Positions 24,375 through 33,217 of a stretch of 34,291 nt of DNA are shown one piece after another. Made by a program: the position numbers and the translations under genes. How positions within the stretch are numbered: position 1 is the stretch's first letter; each line of letters begins with the position of its first letter. Source of the stretch: Bacteroidaceae bacterium (GTDB taxonomy: Bacteria > Bacteroidota > Bacteroidia > Bacteroidales > Bacteroidaceae); NCBI GenBank assembly GCA_024398615.1, contig JAKSIU010000027.1:1-34291 (forward strand), given 5' to 3'. Under the pieces are notes generated by a model. It searched no databases. It was not told where the DNA came from and worked only from the letters and a program-made list of their open reading frames with translations.

Positions 24375-24978
24375 GATGTATGAAAAGAATAACAGCCAGA
24401 GGGAGGTTGACAGAGTTCTGGACATCCTGAACGGTTCGGGAGTGGTAATTCTGCCGACAGATACCACCTATGCCCTGTGCTGTCACGCCCTAAAGGAACG
24501 CGCCATTGAACGTATTTGCAAGCTAAAGGGAATGGACCCACGCAAACACCGTTTCTCCATACTGTGTTACGATTTGAGTGACATCAGCCAGTATGTCCAG
24601 ATTGACAACAGCACATTCAAGACCATGAAACGCAATCTGCCCGGACCGTTCACATTCGTGCTTCGCGCCGGCAGCAGACTTCCTAAAGTATTCAGCAACA
24701 GAAAGGAAGTCGGTATAAGAGTACCGGACAACAACATTACAAGAGAAATATGCCATCAGTTAGGTGCGCCCCTGCTGGTAAGCACAATCCCGTTTGATGA
24801 ACAGACCGACGACATTGAATATCTCACTGATCCTGAACTGATTGACGAGCGTTTAGGTGACGATGTCGATCTGGTGATAGATGGTGGCACCGGAGGATTC
24901 GAATATTCTACAGTCGTATATTGCGTTGACGGGGAAAATGATATTATACGTCAGGGAAAAGGCATTCTTGACGAATGA
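24364..24978 (+). CDS. tsaC: L-threonylcarbamoyladenylate synthase (TsaC/Sua5/YrdC)
   Basis: This enzyme makes the threonylcarbamoyl-AMP used for t6A at A37 of ANN-decoding tRNAs. The 204-residue protein is the short YrdC-domain form, lacking the Sua5 C-terminal domain. Motifs are GVVILPTDTTYALCCHA, ERICKLKGMDPRKH, the KRNLPGPFTFVLRA stretch and EVGIRVPDNN. It overlaps miaA by 11 nt; a second ATG four codons in is possible, but the family N-terminus supports the first. Both neighbours modify the same tRNA position. Confidence 0.93.
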   Translation: MLVKMYEKNNSQREVDRVLDILNGSGVVILPTDTTYALCCHALKERAIERICKLKGMDPRKHRFSILCYDLSDISQYVQIDNSTFKTMKRNLPGPFTFVLRAGSRLPKVFSNRKEVGIRVPDNNITREICHQLGAPLLVSTIPFDEQTDDIEYLTDPELIDERLGDDVDLVIDGGTGGFEYSTVVYCVDGENDIIRQGKGILDE

Positions 24979-25025
24979 TTTGTAACTTAGCAGACAGAAG
25001 TGTATATTAATAGTAAACCACTTAT

Positions 25026-27227
25026 ATGAAGAAGATAATCACAACAGTGATGGCCGTGCTCCTCACAATGGCAGCACAGGCTCAGAAACAGATTGAAGTC
25101 CAGGACCTTGTATCCGGCAAATTCAACGCATATGGCGTTTCGGATGTTACTCCCATGGCCGATGGCCAGCACTATCTGACCCAAGAGGGACCATATATCC
25201 TAAAGTATTCGTTCAAAGGTGGGGATACGCCTGATACCATATTGAATATCAGAAAAGTAAAGGGAGAAAGTTTAAGCGGTTTCAGTGATTTCATCCTGTC
25301 CCCGACAGAAGATATGATACTCCTTGAAACCAACCGACAGAAGATTTTCCGCCGTTCTTCAACCGCAAACTGGTACATCTACTCAATAAAGAACAACAGA
25401 ATTGATCCTTTGTCAAACGGCGGTCCACAGCAGGTACCTCTGTTCTCGCCCGACGGTCACCAGATTGCATTCGTTCGCGACAACAACATTTATCTGGTCA
25501 AACTGCTGTTCGGAAATGCCGAGTCACAGGTCACCAAGGATGGAAAGATAGGGAAGGTACGCAATGGCATTCCCGACTGGGCATACGAAGAGGAATTCGG
25601 TTTTACCCGTGCTTTCGATTTCAGTGCCGACAGCCGCCTTCTGGCCTGGATACGTTTTGACGAATCGACAGTTGAAAGTTACAATCTCCCATTCTTCCTG
25701 ACTCACACTGACTCCAATGCCAATTCACAGAAGCTTCTGGAATACCGCCCTCAGCAGTACCCGACAGCCGGCGCGGCAAACTCTACAGTATCAGTTCACA
25801 CTTTTGACATAAAAAGCTCAGTAATAAGGGATATTGACCTGAAACTGGATAGCACATGCTACATTCCACGCATTAAATTCGTTCAGAACAGTGACAACAG
25901 TCTGTTCATTTTCACGCTTAACCGTCCACAAAACAAGTTGGAAATATATTCAGCCAATCCGTTATCCAGATTGAGCACAATGATTCTTCGCGAAGAGGAC
26001 AAGCGTTATCTGGACGAATGGACATACATGGGCACACAGTTCTACGAAAACAAGTTCATAATGCAGAGCGAACGCGATGGTCACCGTCACCTGTATCTCT
26101 ACGACCTGAATGGCCGTCTGGAACGTCAGATTACCAAGGGAGATTTCGAAGTCCTTGAACTGCACGGATATGATGCAAATAAGGGCATCACCTATTTTGA
26201 AAGTAACGAAGACGGCATTTACGACTGCGGCGTATGGAAAGCTGATGCCAAAGGAAAGCGCACTAAAGTGACCCTGCAGAAATCCGGTACCGCACACGCC
26301 ATTTTCAGTTCCGATTTCAGCTGCTTCATCGAGAACTGGTCCGACATGGACACCCCTACACAGACTGCTTTCCGCAAAATCAACGGTTCACTTACATACG
26401 GCCCCATTATCAGCCAGTCAGCACAAGACAATGCCAAGGAATACGGTCTGGCTCACAAGGAGCATTTCTCATTCAAGACAGTTGACGGAACGGAACTTTA
26501 CGGCTGGCTTGTCAGGCCGTCCGATGCCAGTGCAAGCAACCCCTGCCCCATCATTCTTTACCAGTACAGCGGTCCCGGATCAAACGAGCTCACGAACGAA
26601 TGGGGTGCCGGATTCTATCCCGGCGGTTCATTTGAAACCCTGCTCACACAGCACGGATACGCCGTTGCTGTCGTTGATGGCCGTGGAACCGGACGACGTG
26701 GTGCAGACTTCAAGAAACAGACGTACAAGCAGCTGGGGGTTCTGGAAAGCCAGGATCAGGTTGCTGCCGCCAAATATCTTGGTGGACTTGACTGGGTTGA
26801 TGCTGACAGGATTGCCATCTGGGGATGGAGTTTCGGAGGATATAACACTTTGATGTCCATGAGCGAAGGCACTCCGGTATTCAAATGCGGTGTTGCAGTG
26901 GCACCTGTCACAGACTGGCGTTTCTATGACGCTCCCTATACTGAGCGTTTCATGCGTCAGCCAAAGGAAAACCCTGAAGGATACGCTTCAGCTTCGGCCA
27001 TTGAACGCATTGACAATCTGCACGGTAAGCTCTTGATAGTACAAGGCCTTGACGATGACAATGTATTCTTCAGCAACTCAACCGCCTACATTGAACGTCT
27101 CATTGAAAAGGGCATAGACTTTGACATGCAGGTCTATCCTGGAAAGGAGCACAGCATTACAGGACCGTTGCACCGCACACACCTGTTCAACAGAATCATC
27201 AGATTCTTCGATGAGAACCTGAAATAA
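25026..27227 (+). CDS. Dipeptidyl peptidase IV (S9 family)
   Basis: The 733-residue protein has a signal peptide (residues 1-19, ending AAQAQ), so it acts in the periplasm or outside the cell. An eight-bladed propeller (about 30-480) carries the DWAYEEEF double-Glu motif that binds the substrate amino terminus. The C-terminal alpha/beta hydrolase domain has the nucleophile in GWSFGGY (Ser602), an Asp in LDDDNV (676-678) and His709 in GKEHS. It should remove Xaa-Pro or Xaa-Ala dipeptides from peptide N-termini. It lies 47 nt after tsaC and has no obvious promoter of its own. Its stop abuts the RsmI-like stop with no gap. Confidence 0.94.
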   Translation: MKKIITTVMAVLLTMAAQAQKQIEVQDLVSGKFNAYGVSDVTPMADGQHYLTQEGPYILKYSFKGGDTPDTILNIRKVKGESLSGFSDFILSPTEDMILLETNRQKIFRRSSTANWYIYSIKNNRIDPLSNGGPQQVPLFSPDGHQIAFVRDNNIYLVKLLFGNAESQVTKDGKIGKVRNGIPDWAYEEEFGFTRAFDFSADSRLLAWIRFDESTVESYNLPFFLTHTDSNANSQKLLEYRPQQYPTAGAANSTVSVHTFDIKSSVIRDIDLKLDSTCYIPRIKFVQNSDNSLFIFTLNRPQNKLEIYSANPLSRLSTMILREEDKRYLDEWTYMGTQFYENKFIMQSERDGHRHLYLYDLNGRLERQITKGDFEVLELHGYDANKGITYFESNEDGIYDCGVWKADAKGKRTKVTLQKSGTAHAIFSSDFSCFIENWSDMDTPTQTAFRKINGSLTYGPIISQSAQDNAKEYGLAHKEHFSFKTVDGTELYGWLVRPSDASASNPCPIILYQYSGPGSNELTNEWGAGFYPGGSFETLLTQHGYAVAVVDGRGTGRRGADFKKQTYKQLGVLESQDQVAAAKYLGGLDWVDADRIAIWGWSFGGYNTLMSMSEGTPVFKCGVAVAPVTDWRFYDAPYTERFMRQPKENPEGYASASAIERIDNLHGKLLIVQGLDDDNVFFSNSTAYIERLIEKGIDFDMQVYPGKEHSITGPLHRTHLFNRIIRFFDENLK

Positions 27228-27932
27228 TCATTTGTAGATTAAAAAGATTGCAGGAATCTTGGAGAGGTCGGGTAACCGGTCTCTCCATTCTTTTACCGTA
27301 CGGGTATGGATATACTCGTCGGGCGTGGTAATGCCGGCGGCAATGCACAGATGGGTCTGCGGACGACATGCCTTGAGAATGTCGGCCATCATTTTGGCAT
27401 TACGATATGGAGTCTCTATGAAAAGTTGTGTCTGATTTTCAGTTATCGCCCTCTGTTCCAGACGTTTAAGACACTTCTGGCGTTCATCCGGCTCAATGGG
27501 AAGATAGCCGTTGAAAGCAAAACTCTGGCCATTGAAGCCCGAGCCCATGACAGCCATGATTATGCTTGACGGACCAACGAGTGGCACAACCTTCAGATTT
27601 TTGCGCTGCGCTATTGCAACCACATCGGCTCCCGGATCAGCCACTGCGGGACATCCGGCCTCGGATATCACGCCCATGGGATTTCCCTGCTCCAAAGGCA
27701 CCAGCATGCCGGCAAGCTCCTCTGGTCTTGTGTGCTTGTTCAGCGTATAGAAAGTCAGTGAATCAATATCAATACTGCGGTCCACCTGCTTCAGGAAACG
27801 TCGGGCAGTACGGACATCCTCGACAATGAAATGCCTGATCTGCATCACAATGTCATGATTGTACTCCGGCAGGACCTGACTGACAGGTGTTTCGCCCAGA
27901 AGATTCGGAATAAGATATAGAGCCGCTTCCAT
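27228..27932 (-). CDS. RsmI-like SAM-dependent methyltransferase
   Basis: The ATG at 27932 gives 234 residues; a frame start at 27956 lies upstream of the likely promoter and is rejected. The protein has the tetrapyrrole-methylase fold: ALYLIPNLLG at the start, GVISEAGCPAVADPG (the GTP/SDPG-type loop of RsmI), LKVVPLVGPSSI and NQTQLFIETPYRN. RsmI 2'-O-methylates C1402 of 16S rRNA. This protein is shorter than standard RsmI (about 280), and its methyltransferase loop differs, so it may be a Bacteroidota paralogue with another target. It is convergent with the DPP IV gene and divergent from the ABC gene. Confidence 0.85.
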   Translation of the reverse strand: MEAALYLIPNLLGETPVSQVLPEYNHDIVMQIRHFIVEDVRTARRFLKQVDRSIDIDSLTFYTLNKHTRPEELAGMLVPLEQGNPMGVISEAGCPAVADPGADVVAIAQRKNLKVVPLVGPSSIIMAVMGSGFNGQSFAFNGYLPIEPDERQKCLKRLEQRAITENQTQLFIETPYRNAKMMADILKACRPQTHLCIAAGITTPDEYIHTRTVKEWRDRLPDLSKIPAIFLIYK

Positions 27933-27942
27933 AATTGCAGGA

Positions 27943-27950
27943 CAAAGGTA
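27943..27950 (-). promoter_or_regulatory. -7 box of the RsmI-like gene
   Basis: On the minus strand, TACCTTTG matches TAnnTTTG and ends 10 nt before the ATG at 27932, implying a leader of about 6 nt. No clear -33 element is visible. Confidence 0.5.
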
Positions 27951-27963
27951 GTGCAAATTTGGC

Positions 27964-27971
27964 TATCTTTG
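27964..27971 (+). promoter_or_regulatory. -7 box of the tandem ABC ATPase gene
   Basis: TATCTTTG matches TAnnTTTG and ends 8 nt before the ATG at 27980, implying a leader of only a few nucleotides. It lies 13 bp from the oppositely facing box, so both promoters overlap. Confidence 0.55.
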
Positions 27972-27979
27972 CGGCCGTT

Positions 27980-29464
27980 ATGGACAACTTTACAATCAGA
28001 CTTGAAAACGGCATCGTAGCCAACCCGGAATACAGACTGGCAGAACCCGTAAACATTTGCATGAAAAACGGCCAGCAAATAGCAATTTGCGGCCCGAACG
28101 GTGCAGGCAAGACTCTTCTGGTCAACATTCTGCTTCGTCAGTACCCGCTTCTTGACAAGCGCGAAACCGAATACGGCTCAGGCATTCACGGTGGCGACAT
28201 ACGCTACATAACATTCCGTGACAGCTACGGCAGCGCCGACAGCACATATTTCTACCAACAGCGCTGGAACATGACCGAAATGGGCGAATCGCCAGTCGCA
28301 GGTGACGCATTCCCGTTCGTAGCCAGTCAGGAATGGAAGGACAGCCTTTTCCGTCTGTTTGACCTGTCACTTATCTGGGACAAGCAGCTTGTGACTCTGT
28401 CCAGCGGTGAGATGAGGAAATACCAGCTTGCCCGCTCACTGGCGGTCAAGCCACGCATTGTCATCATAGACAGCCCGTTCATCGGCCTTGACCGCGAGAC
28501 GCGCGACATGCTGTGCTCACTGCTCAAAGAACTCATAGGCAAATGGGACATGCAGATTATCCTGATTGTGTCCCGTCCGGAAGACATCCCCGACTTCATA
28601 ACGCACGTCATTGAAGTACGCGATAGAATCTGCAGGCCAATGACTGACAAAGCCTCATTCCTGACCGGTTTCAAAGCCGATTCCCCCACCCTGTCCGCAG
28701 AAGCCATACAATTGATGCACAGCCTGCCGGAATCCGACATGGATTCCGATGAGATAGTCCGATGCAATCAGGTGGTACTTCAATACGGCAGCCGCCGCAT
28801 TCTGGATCACCTGGATTGGACAATAGGAAAAGGGGAGCACTGGGCTCTTCTGGGAAGGAACGGAAGCGGGAAATCGGCCTTGCTCAGTCTGATCTATGCT
28901 GACAACCCGCAATCATACGCCTGTGACATTTCACTGTTCGGACGCGCACGCGGAACAGGAGAAAGCATCTGGGAAATCAAGAGACACATAGGATATGTTT
29001 CCCCCGAAATGCACCGCTCCTACTCCCGTCACTACCCGGCAATAGACATTGTGGCATCCGGGCTTCACGACTCTGTAGGTTTGTATCAAAAAATTACCAA
29101 CGAAGAAAGGGAATCCTGTCGAGTATGGTTACAGATTTTCGGAGTATCACATCTGGAGAATCGCGACTTCTACTACCTGTCCAGCGGCGAGCAGCGTATG
29201 ATTCTGCTGGCCCGTGCCTTCGTTAAGAACCCGTCGCTCATTATCCTCGACGAACCGCTTCATGGTCTTGACACTGCAAACCGCAGCCTTGTCATGCAGA
29301 TAATAAAGGCCTTCTGCGAACAGCCGCAAAAGACCATGATCATAGTCACTCACTATCCCGAAGAACTGCCCGACACCATCGACCACCAGCTAAAACTCAC
29401 GCGAACAGGGGACAGGTTCCGTTCGCCAAATCAGCAGGATGAATTCCAGTCTAAAGACGAGTAA
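27980..29464 (+). CDS. Tandem ABC ATPase, ModF/PhrA-like
   Basis: Starting at 27980 (an upstream in-frame ATG precedes the promoter), the 494-residue protein holds two ABC nucleotide-binding domains and no membrane segment. NBD1 has Walker A GPNGAGKT (38-45), signature LSSGE (140-144) and Walker B VIIDS (161-165), with Ser165 where the catalytic Glu is expected. NBD2 has GRNGSGKS (292-299), LSSGE (400-404) and IILDEP with Glu425. There is no ABC-F linker, and the arrangement is nearest to ModF/PhrA proteins, whose function is unclear. No permease is adjacent. The last 34 nt overlap the glycosyltransferase gene on the other strand. Confidence 0.85.
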   Translation: MDNFTIRLENGIVANPEYRLAEPVNICMKNGQQIAICGPNGAGKTLLVNILLRQYPLLDKRETEYGSGIHGGDIRYITFRDSYGSADSTYFYQQRWNMTEMGESPVAGDAFPFVASQEWKDSLFRLFDLSLIWDKQLVTLSSGEMRKYQLARSLAVKPRIVIIDSPFIGLDRETRDMLCSLLKELIGKWDMQIILIVSRPEDIPDFITHVIEVRDRICRPMTDKASFLTGFKADSPTLSAEAIQLMHSLPESDMDSDEIVRCNQVVLQYGSRRILDHLDWTIGKGEHWALLGRNGSGKSALLSLIYADNPQSYACDISLFGRARGTGESIWEIKRHIGYVSPEMHRSYSRHYPAIDIVASGLHDSVGLYQKITNEERESCRVWLQIFGVSHLENRDFYYLSSGEQRMILLARAFVKNPSLIILDEPLHGLDTANRSLVMQIIKAFCEQPQKTMIIVTHYPEELPDTIDHQLKLTRTGDRFRSPNQQDEFQSKDE

Positions 29465-30462
29465 GTTCTGCGGTGTTTGACATGATAGCGCCAAAGCAGA
29501 CTGAATCCGGCACGTTCAGGAATCTCAGTCAGAACAGACGCTTCAAGATTTTCCTTGCGGCTTTCCAAGAATTCCGATTTCAGTTGTCTGAATTCACGAC
29601 GGGCCCGGAAAACAGCCTTGGCATCGGCCCAATTGAACTTCAGGACAAACATCAGAGCTGCCAGACCGTCCAACCAGAAGCGGACGAACATGACTCCAGC
29701 CAATTCATCATCCGGAAGGTTCTTGTACAGCATGAGCAGGTTGTTCCTGAAATTCAAGAACGTCTTGTATGGATTTGACTTGTTTAGAGTGGCCCCGCCC
29801 ACATGATACACGCTACTTTCAGGTACACAGACTATGCGACGGCCACGACTGCGCATCCGCCAGCATAAATCTATCTCTTCCTGATGGGCAAAAAAACGGT
29901 CATCAAGACCTCCTGCAGCCCAAAAATCTGCGCTGCGGACCATCAGACAGGCGCCAGTAGCCCAAAACACATCCTTAATGGTATTATATTGGCCACTATC
30001 CTTTTCAATGGTATCAAACACACGTCCACGACAGAACATATAGCCCCATCTGTCCATATATCCACCGGCACCGCCGGCATATTCAAAATAATCCGGATTC
30101 TTCAAATCAAGCAGTTTGGGCTGACAGGCAGCGACATCCGGATGTGCATCCATAAAACTGACCAGTGGGAGCAACCAGTCACGAGTCACCTCGACATCGG
30201 AATTCAGAAGAACATAATACTCTGATTCAATCTGACGCAGAGCCATATTGTAACCCTTGGCAAAGCCATAATTAGAGTCAAGACGAATCAGTGGAATATC
30301 TGCAAAATCACGTTTCATCATCTCGACCGACCCGTCTGTCGAATCATTGTCTGCCACAATAATACCTGCGTCCTCAAGTTGGGAACACTTCTTCAAAGTC
30401 GGCAGATAACGGGAAAGCATATCCTTGCCGTTCCAGTTCAGTATGACAATTGCAATCTTCAT
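29431..30462 (-). CDS. Family 2 glycosyltransferase
   Basis: The 343-residue protein has a GT-A fold glycosyltransferase domain (about 1-240). Landmarks are IVILNWNGKD, VADNDSTDGS, the metal-binding NSDVE (87-91, Asp89), CFWATGACLMVR-like acceptor-loop sequence and a EEIDLCWRMRSRG motif. The region at about 255-285 is hydrophobic and may associate with the membrane. Such proteins (rhamnosyltransferase-like) add sugars to surface polysaccharides; donor and acceptor cannot be deduced. It overlaps mtaB by 4 nt (ATGA) and is read after MATE and mtaB. The tail overlaps the convergent ABC gene by 34 nt. Confidence 0.9.
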   Translation of the reverse strand: MKIAIVILNWNGKDMLSRYLPTLKKCSQLEDAGIIVADNDSTDGSVEMMKRDFADIPLIRLDSNYGFAKGYNMALRQIESEYYVLLNSDVEVTRDWLLPLVSFMDAHPDVAACQPKLLDLKNPDYFEYAGGAGGYMDRWGYMFCRGRVFDTIEKDSGQYNTIKDVFWATGACLMVRSADFWAAGGLDDRFFAHQEEIDLCWRMRSRGRRIVCVPESSVYHVGGATLNKSNPYKTFLNFRNNLLMLYKNLPDDELAGVMFVRFWLDGLAALMFVLKFNWADAKAVFRARREFRQLKSEFLESRKENLEASVLTEIPERAGFSLLWRYHVKHRRTYSSLDWNSSC

Positions 30463-31778
30463 ATCAGTGTGCCTATCAGAGCGTCTCCCGCCTCATTGAA
30501 TTCACCAAGTCTGACGTTGGCAATCTCATTTTCATGAACCCGTGCCGCATCAATCTCAACTCTCACATAATTTGGAGTAAATCCGTGAGCAGGCATACCG
30601 CGTCTTGGCCTTTCGACCAGAACCTGAGCTTCCTTACCCATGTGAGCTTCATAAAACGCGCGTGTCTTCAAATCCGACAGTTCCAGAAGCCGCTGACTGC
30701 GTTCATGTTTCTGTTCAGGACTCACCTGATAAGGAATCCTAAGAGCTGCCGTACCTGGACGTTCCGAATAACTGAACACATGAAGTTGCGTAACATCCAG
30801 ATCACTGATAAATTTGTATGCATCCTCAAAGAATCCGTCAGTTTCGCCACGCATTCCCACAATCACATCAACTCCAATGAATGCATCAGGCATGGCCTGC
30901 TTGATTCTGCTGACCTTTGCGGCGAAAACCTCGCGTTCATACCTGCGATGCATCAGTTTGAGGACATCATTCGAACCGCTCTGCAGCGGAATATGGAAAT
31001 GAGGCATGAATGCCCTTGACCCAGCGACGAAATCAATGACCTGATCAGTCAGCAGATTCGGTTCTATTGATGATATCCTATACCTGGCTATGCTGTCAAC
31101 TGTATCCAAAGAACGGCAGAGATCAAGGAACGACTCACCTGTGGTCTTTCCGAAATCGCCGATATTGACACCCGCAATCACAATCTCACGTCCGCCTTCC
31201 ATACCTGCCTGACGAGCCTGCTCAACCAGACTGGCGATCGAAGCGTTGCGGCTGTGCCCTCTGGCATAGGGAACAGTACAGTAAGTACAGTAATAATCGC
31301 ATCCGTCCTGAACCTTCAGGAAGAAGCGGGTCCGGTCTCCACGCGAACATGACGGAACGAAATTCCTTATATCATTTGTACCGACTGTCTTGGAAATGCC
31401 ATGTTCACGCTTCTCCAATCCATTCAGATTCTCCAACACACTACCCTTCTGATCCTGTCCCAGCACAATGTCAACACCAGGTATATCAGCCACCACACCC
31501 GGCTGCAGCTGACCATAGCAACCGGTCACCACAATATAGGCCGACGGATTCTCGCGAACAATCCTGTGTATAGCCTGACGGCACTTGCGGTCAGCCACTT
31601 CGGTAACCGAGCACGTGTTTATGACACATACATCGGCCTTCTCGCCCTTCACGGCCTTATGAGCTCCAGCATCAATAAGCTGGCGCATAATGGTCGACGT
31701 TTCTGAGAAGTTCAGTTTACAACCCAGAGTATAGAAGGCAGCAGCCTTGCCGTCAAGTCTGATTTCGTTATCCATCAC
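30459..31778 (-). CDS. mtaB: tRNA t6A37 methylthiotransferase
   Basis: MtaB inserts a methylthio group at C2 of t6A37, giving ms2t6A. The 439-residue radical-SAM enzyme has three N-terminal cluster cysteines (Cys20, Cys56, Cys87), the CxxxCxxC radical-SAM motif CDYYCTYC (160-167) and a C-terminal TRAM-like domain (about 380-439). GCKLNFSET and the INTCSVTEVAD signature fit the MtaB branch better than MiaB or RimO. The first two codons are both ATG. The upstream TAAATTCG is only a near match to the -7 box, so it may be read with the MATE gene 21 nt away. Confidence 0.94.
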   Translation of the reverse strand: MMDNEIRLDGKAAAFYTLGCKLNFSETSTIMRQLIDAGAHKAVKGEKADVCVINTCSVTEVADRKCRQAIHRIVRENPSAYIVVTGCYGQLQPGVVADIPGVDIVLGQDQKGSVLENLNGLEKREHGISKTVGTNDIRNFVPSCSRGDRTRFFLKVQDGCDYYCTYCTVPYARGHSRNASIASLVEQARQAGMEGGREIVIAGVNIGDFGKTTGESFLDLCRSLDTVDSIARYRISSIEPNLLTDQVIDFVAGSRAFMPHFHIPLQSGSNDVLKLMHRRYEREVFAAKVSRIKQAMPDAFIGVDVIVGMRGETDGFFEDAYKFISDLDVTQLHVFSYSERPGTAALRIPYQVSPEQKHERSQRLLELSDLKTRAFYEAHMGKEAQVLVERPRRGMPAHGFTPNYVRVEIDAARVHENEIANVRLGEFNEAGDALIGTLI

Positions 31779-31799
31779 GACTGCGAATTTAGAAAAATA

Positions 31800-33164
31800 T
31801 TAGGGTATCACAATAGCCTTTCTGAATATGGCAGTCTGATATGCCGAACGTGCCAACAAATGTGCAAAATATGCAGCAAGAAGCATATGGATACAATTCT
31901 CATCAGTAGCTATTCCATGTGAGGTTAAAATGTATTTTCCCAAATACCACACAAGAAAGAATGCTGCGACAGACCATATCATTGTATTGCGGATATATCT
32001 GGTAGCTGTTGCCCCAACATAGATGCCATCCCATGTAAAAGCTATCACACCCAACAATGGCATCAGCACCAGCCAGGGCAGGAACTGACGGCATGCCTCA
32101 ATCACAGCCTCATCCTTGGAAAGCACCCGGAGCATAGGTACTCCCGCAACATAGTATATCCCAATGAACAGCAACGCAATTGAAACGCTCCAAACAAACA
32201 CCCAACGCATTGTAGCATTCAGTTTTTCCCTATTCCCGGCACCAATGTACTTGCCGCTCATGGCCTCGCCGGCGTATGCGAATCCGTCAGTGAAATACGA
32301 GAAAAGCATAAGTAATTTCATCATGATTGAAGCCGATGCCAACATCAGATCACCATATGCCGCCGAGATGACTGTATAACCTATATATATTGCGATAAAG
32401 CACAAAGACCTGACAAACAGATCGGTATTCATCTTTGCAAATGCCTTTCTGTCTGTCGATTTCAGTATAACAGGCAAGTCATGTACAGTAATGTCATTGA
32501 ACATGCCACGATAGCGGAAATGCAGGAGCAACAAGGCGCACGCAAGACCGGAATATTGTGCCAACACCGTACCGGATGCAATTCCGTCGAATCCAAGTCC
32601 AGACCATCCGAATATGCCCATTGCAAGAAAAATGCTTCCGGCAATATTGACGACATTAACAACGATATCCACCACCATGGAACTCAACGAATCCTGCATT
32701 CCGATAAACCAGCCCTTCAAAGCCATAAGCCCCAATGTTGCCGGAGCAGCCCAGATTCGTATCTTGAAATACGATTCTGCCAGAGTCTGCACCTGAGGAG
32801 TACAGTCAATGAACAGGAATGCGAACTTCAGGAAAAACCATTGTATTGCAATCAGCACAAGAGAAATCTGCAGAGCCATTATCAGGCCACGAATCAGCAT
32901 CTCTGTACAACGATGGTAATCCCCACGGCCAAACGCCTGAGCGGTCAGTCCTCCGGTTCCAGCTCTAAGGAACGCAAAGTTCCAATACAGCAGATCAAAC
33001 AGATTCGTACCGACAGCTATTCCACCTATCAGAGCAGCCGATCCTTCCACCGCCAGATGTCCGGCCACAGCGATATCAACCATGCCGACAAGCGGCACAG
33101 TGATATTGGCCAGAATACTTGGAATAGCCAGTTTCAGTATTTCCCTATTGATTGATTTCGTCAT
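31800..33164 (-). CDS. MATE family efflux transporter
   Basis: The 454-residue inner-membrane protein has about 12 transmembrane helices in two related halves. The N-terminal LKLAIPSILANITVPLVGMVDIAVAG is typical of MATE (DinF-like) transporters, which export drugs or metabolites using Na+ or H+ gradients. A GTGGLTAQAFGRGD loop after helix 2 also fits. The substrate is unknown. It begins just after the rplI terminator and precedes mtaB and the glycosyltransferase on the same strand; I see no strong promoter in the 53-nt gap after rplI. Confidence 0.94.
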   Translation of the reverse strand: MTKSINREILKLAIPSILANITVPLVGMVDIAVAGHLAVEGSAALIGGIAVGTNLFDLLYWNFAFLRAGTGGLTAQAFGRGDYHRCTEMLIRGLIMALQISLVLIAIQWFFLKFAFLFIDCTPQVQTLAESYFKIRIWAAPATLGLMALKGWFIGMQDSLSSMVVDIVVNVVNIAGSIFLAMGIFGWSGLGFDGIASGTVLAQYSGLACALLLLHFRYRGMFNDITVHDLPVILKSTDRKAFAKMNTDLFVRSLCFIAIYIGYTVISAAYGDLMLASASIMMKLLMLFSYFTDGFAYAGEAMSGKYIGAGNREKLNATMRWVFVWSVSIALLFIGIYYVAGVPMLRVLSKDEAVIEACRQFLPWLVLMPLLGVIAFTWDGIYVGATATRYIRNTMIWSVAAFFLVWYLGKYILTSHGIATDENCIHMLLAAYFAHLLARSAYQTAIFRKAIVIP

Positions 33165-33171
33165 ATACGAA

Positions 33172-33199
33172 GAAAGGATGACCGGAAGGCCATCCTTTC
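33172..33199 (-). terminator. Hairpin terminator after rplI
   Basis: A 9-bp stem (33172-33180 with 33191-33199) continues through one mismatch into two more G-C pairs and closes on a 4-nt loop. On the minus strand it is followed by TTCTTCG, so the U-tract is weak. It lies 18 nt past the rplI stop and may be only partly terminating, letting some transcripts reach the MATE gene. Confidence 0.65.
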
Positions 33200-33217
33200 A
33201 AATATCTGAGAATAATA

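Noticed and set aside
24979-25025. A promoter for the DPP IV gene (TAACTTAG)
   Set aside because: It misses two of the conserved TTTG positions or their spacing, and the short gap suggests read-through from tsaC.
32481-33155. A 224-codon plus-strand frame opposite the MATE gene
   Set aside because: The reverse strand encodes a full MATE transporter; this frame is rich in Gln/His/Ser and has no recognisable domain.
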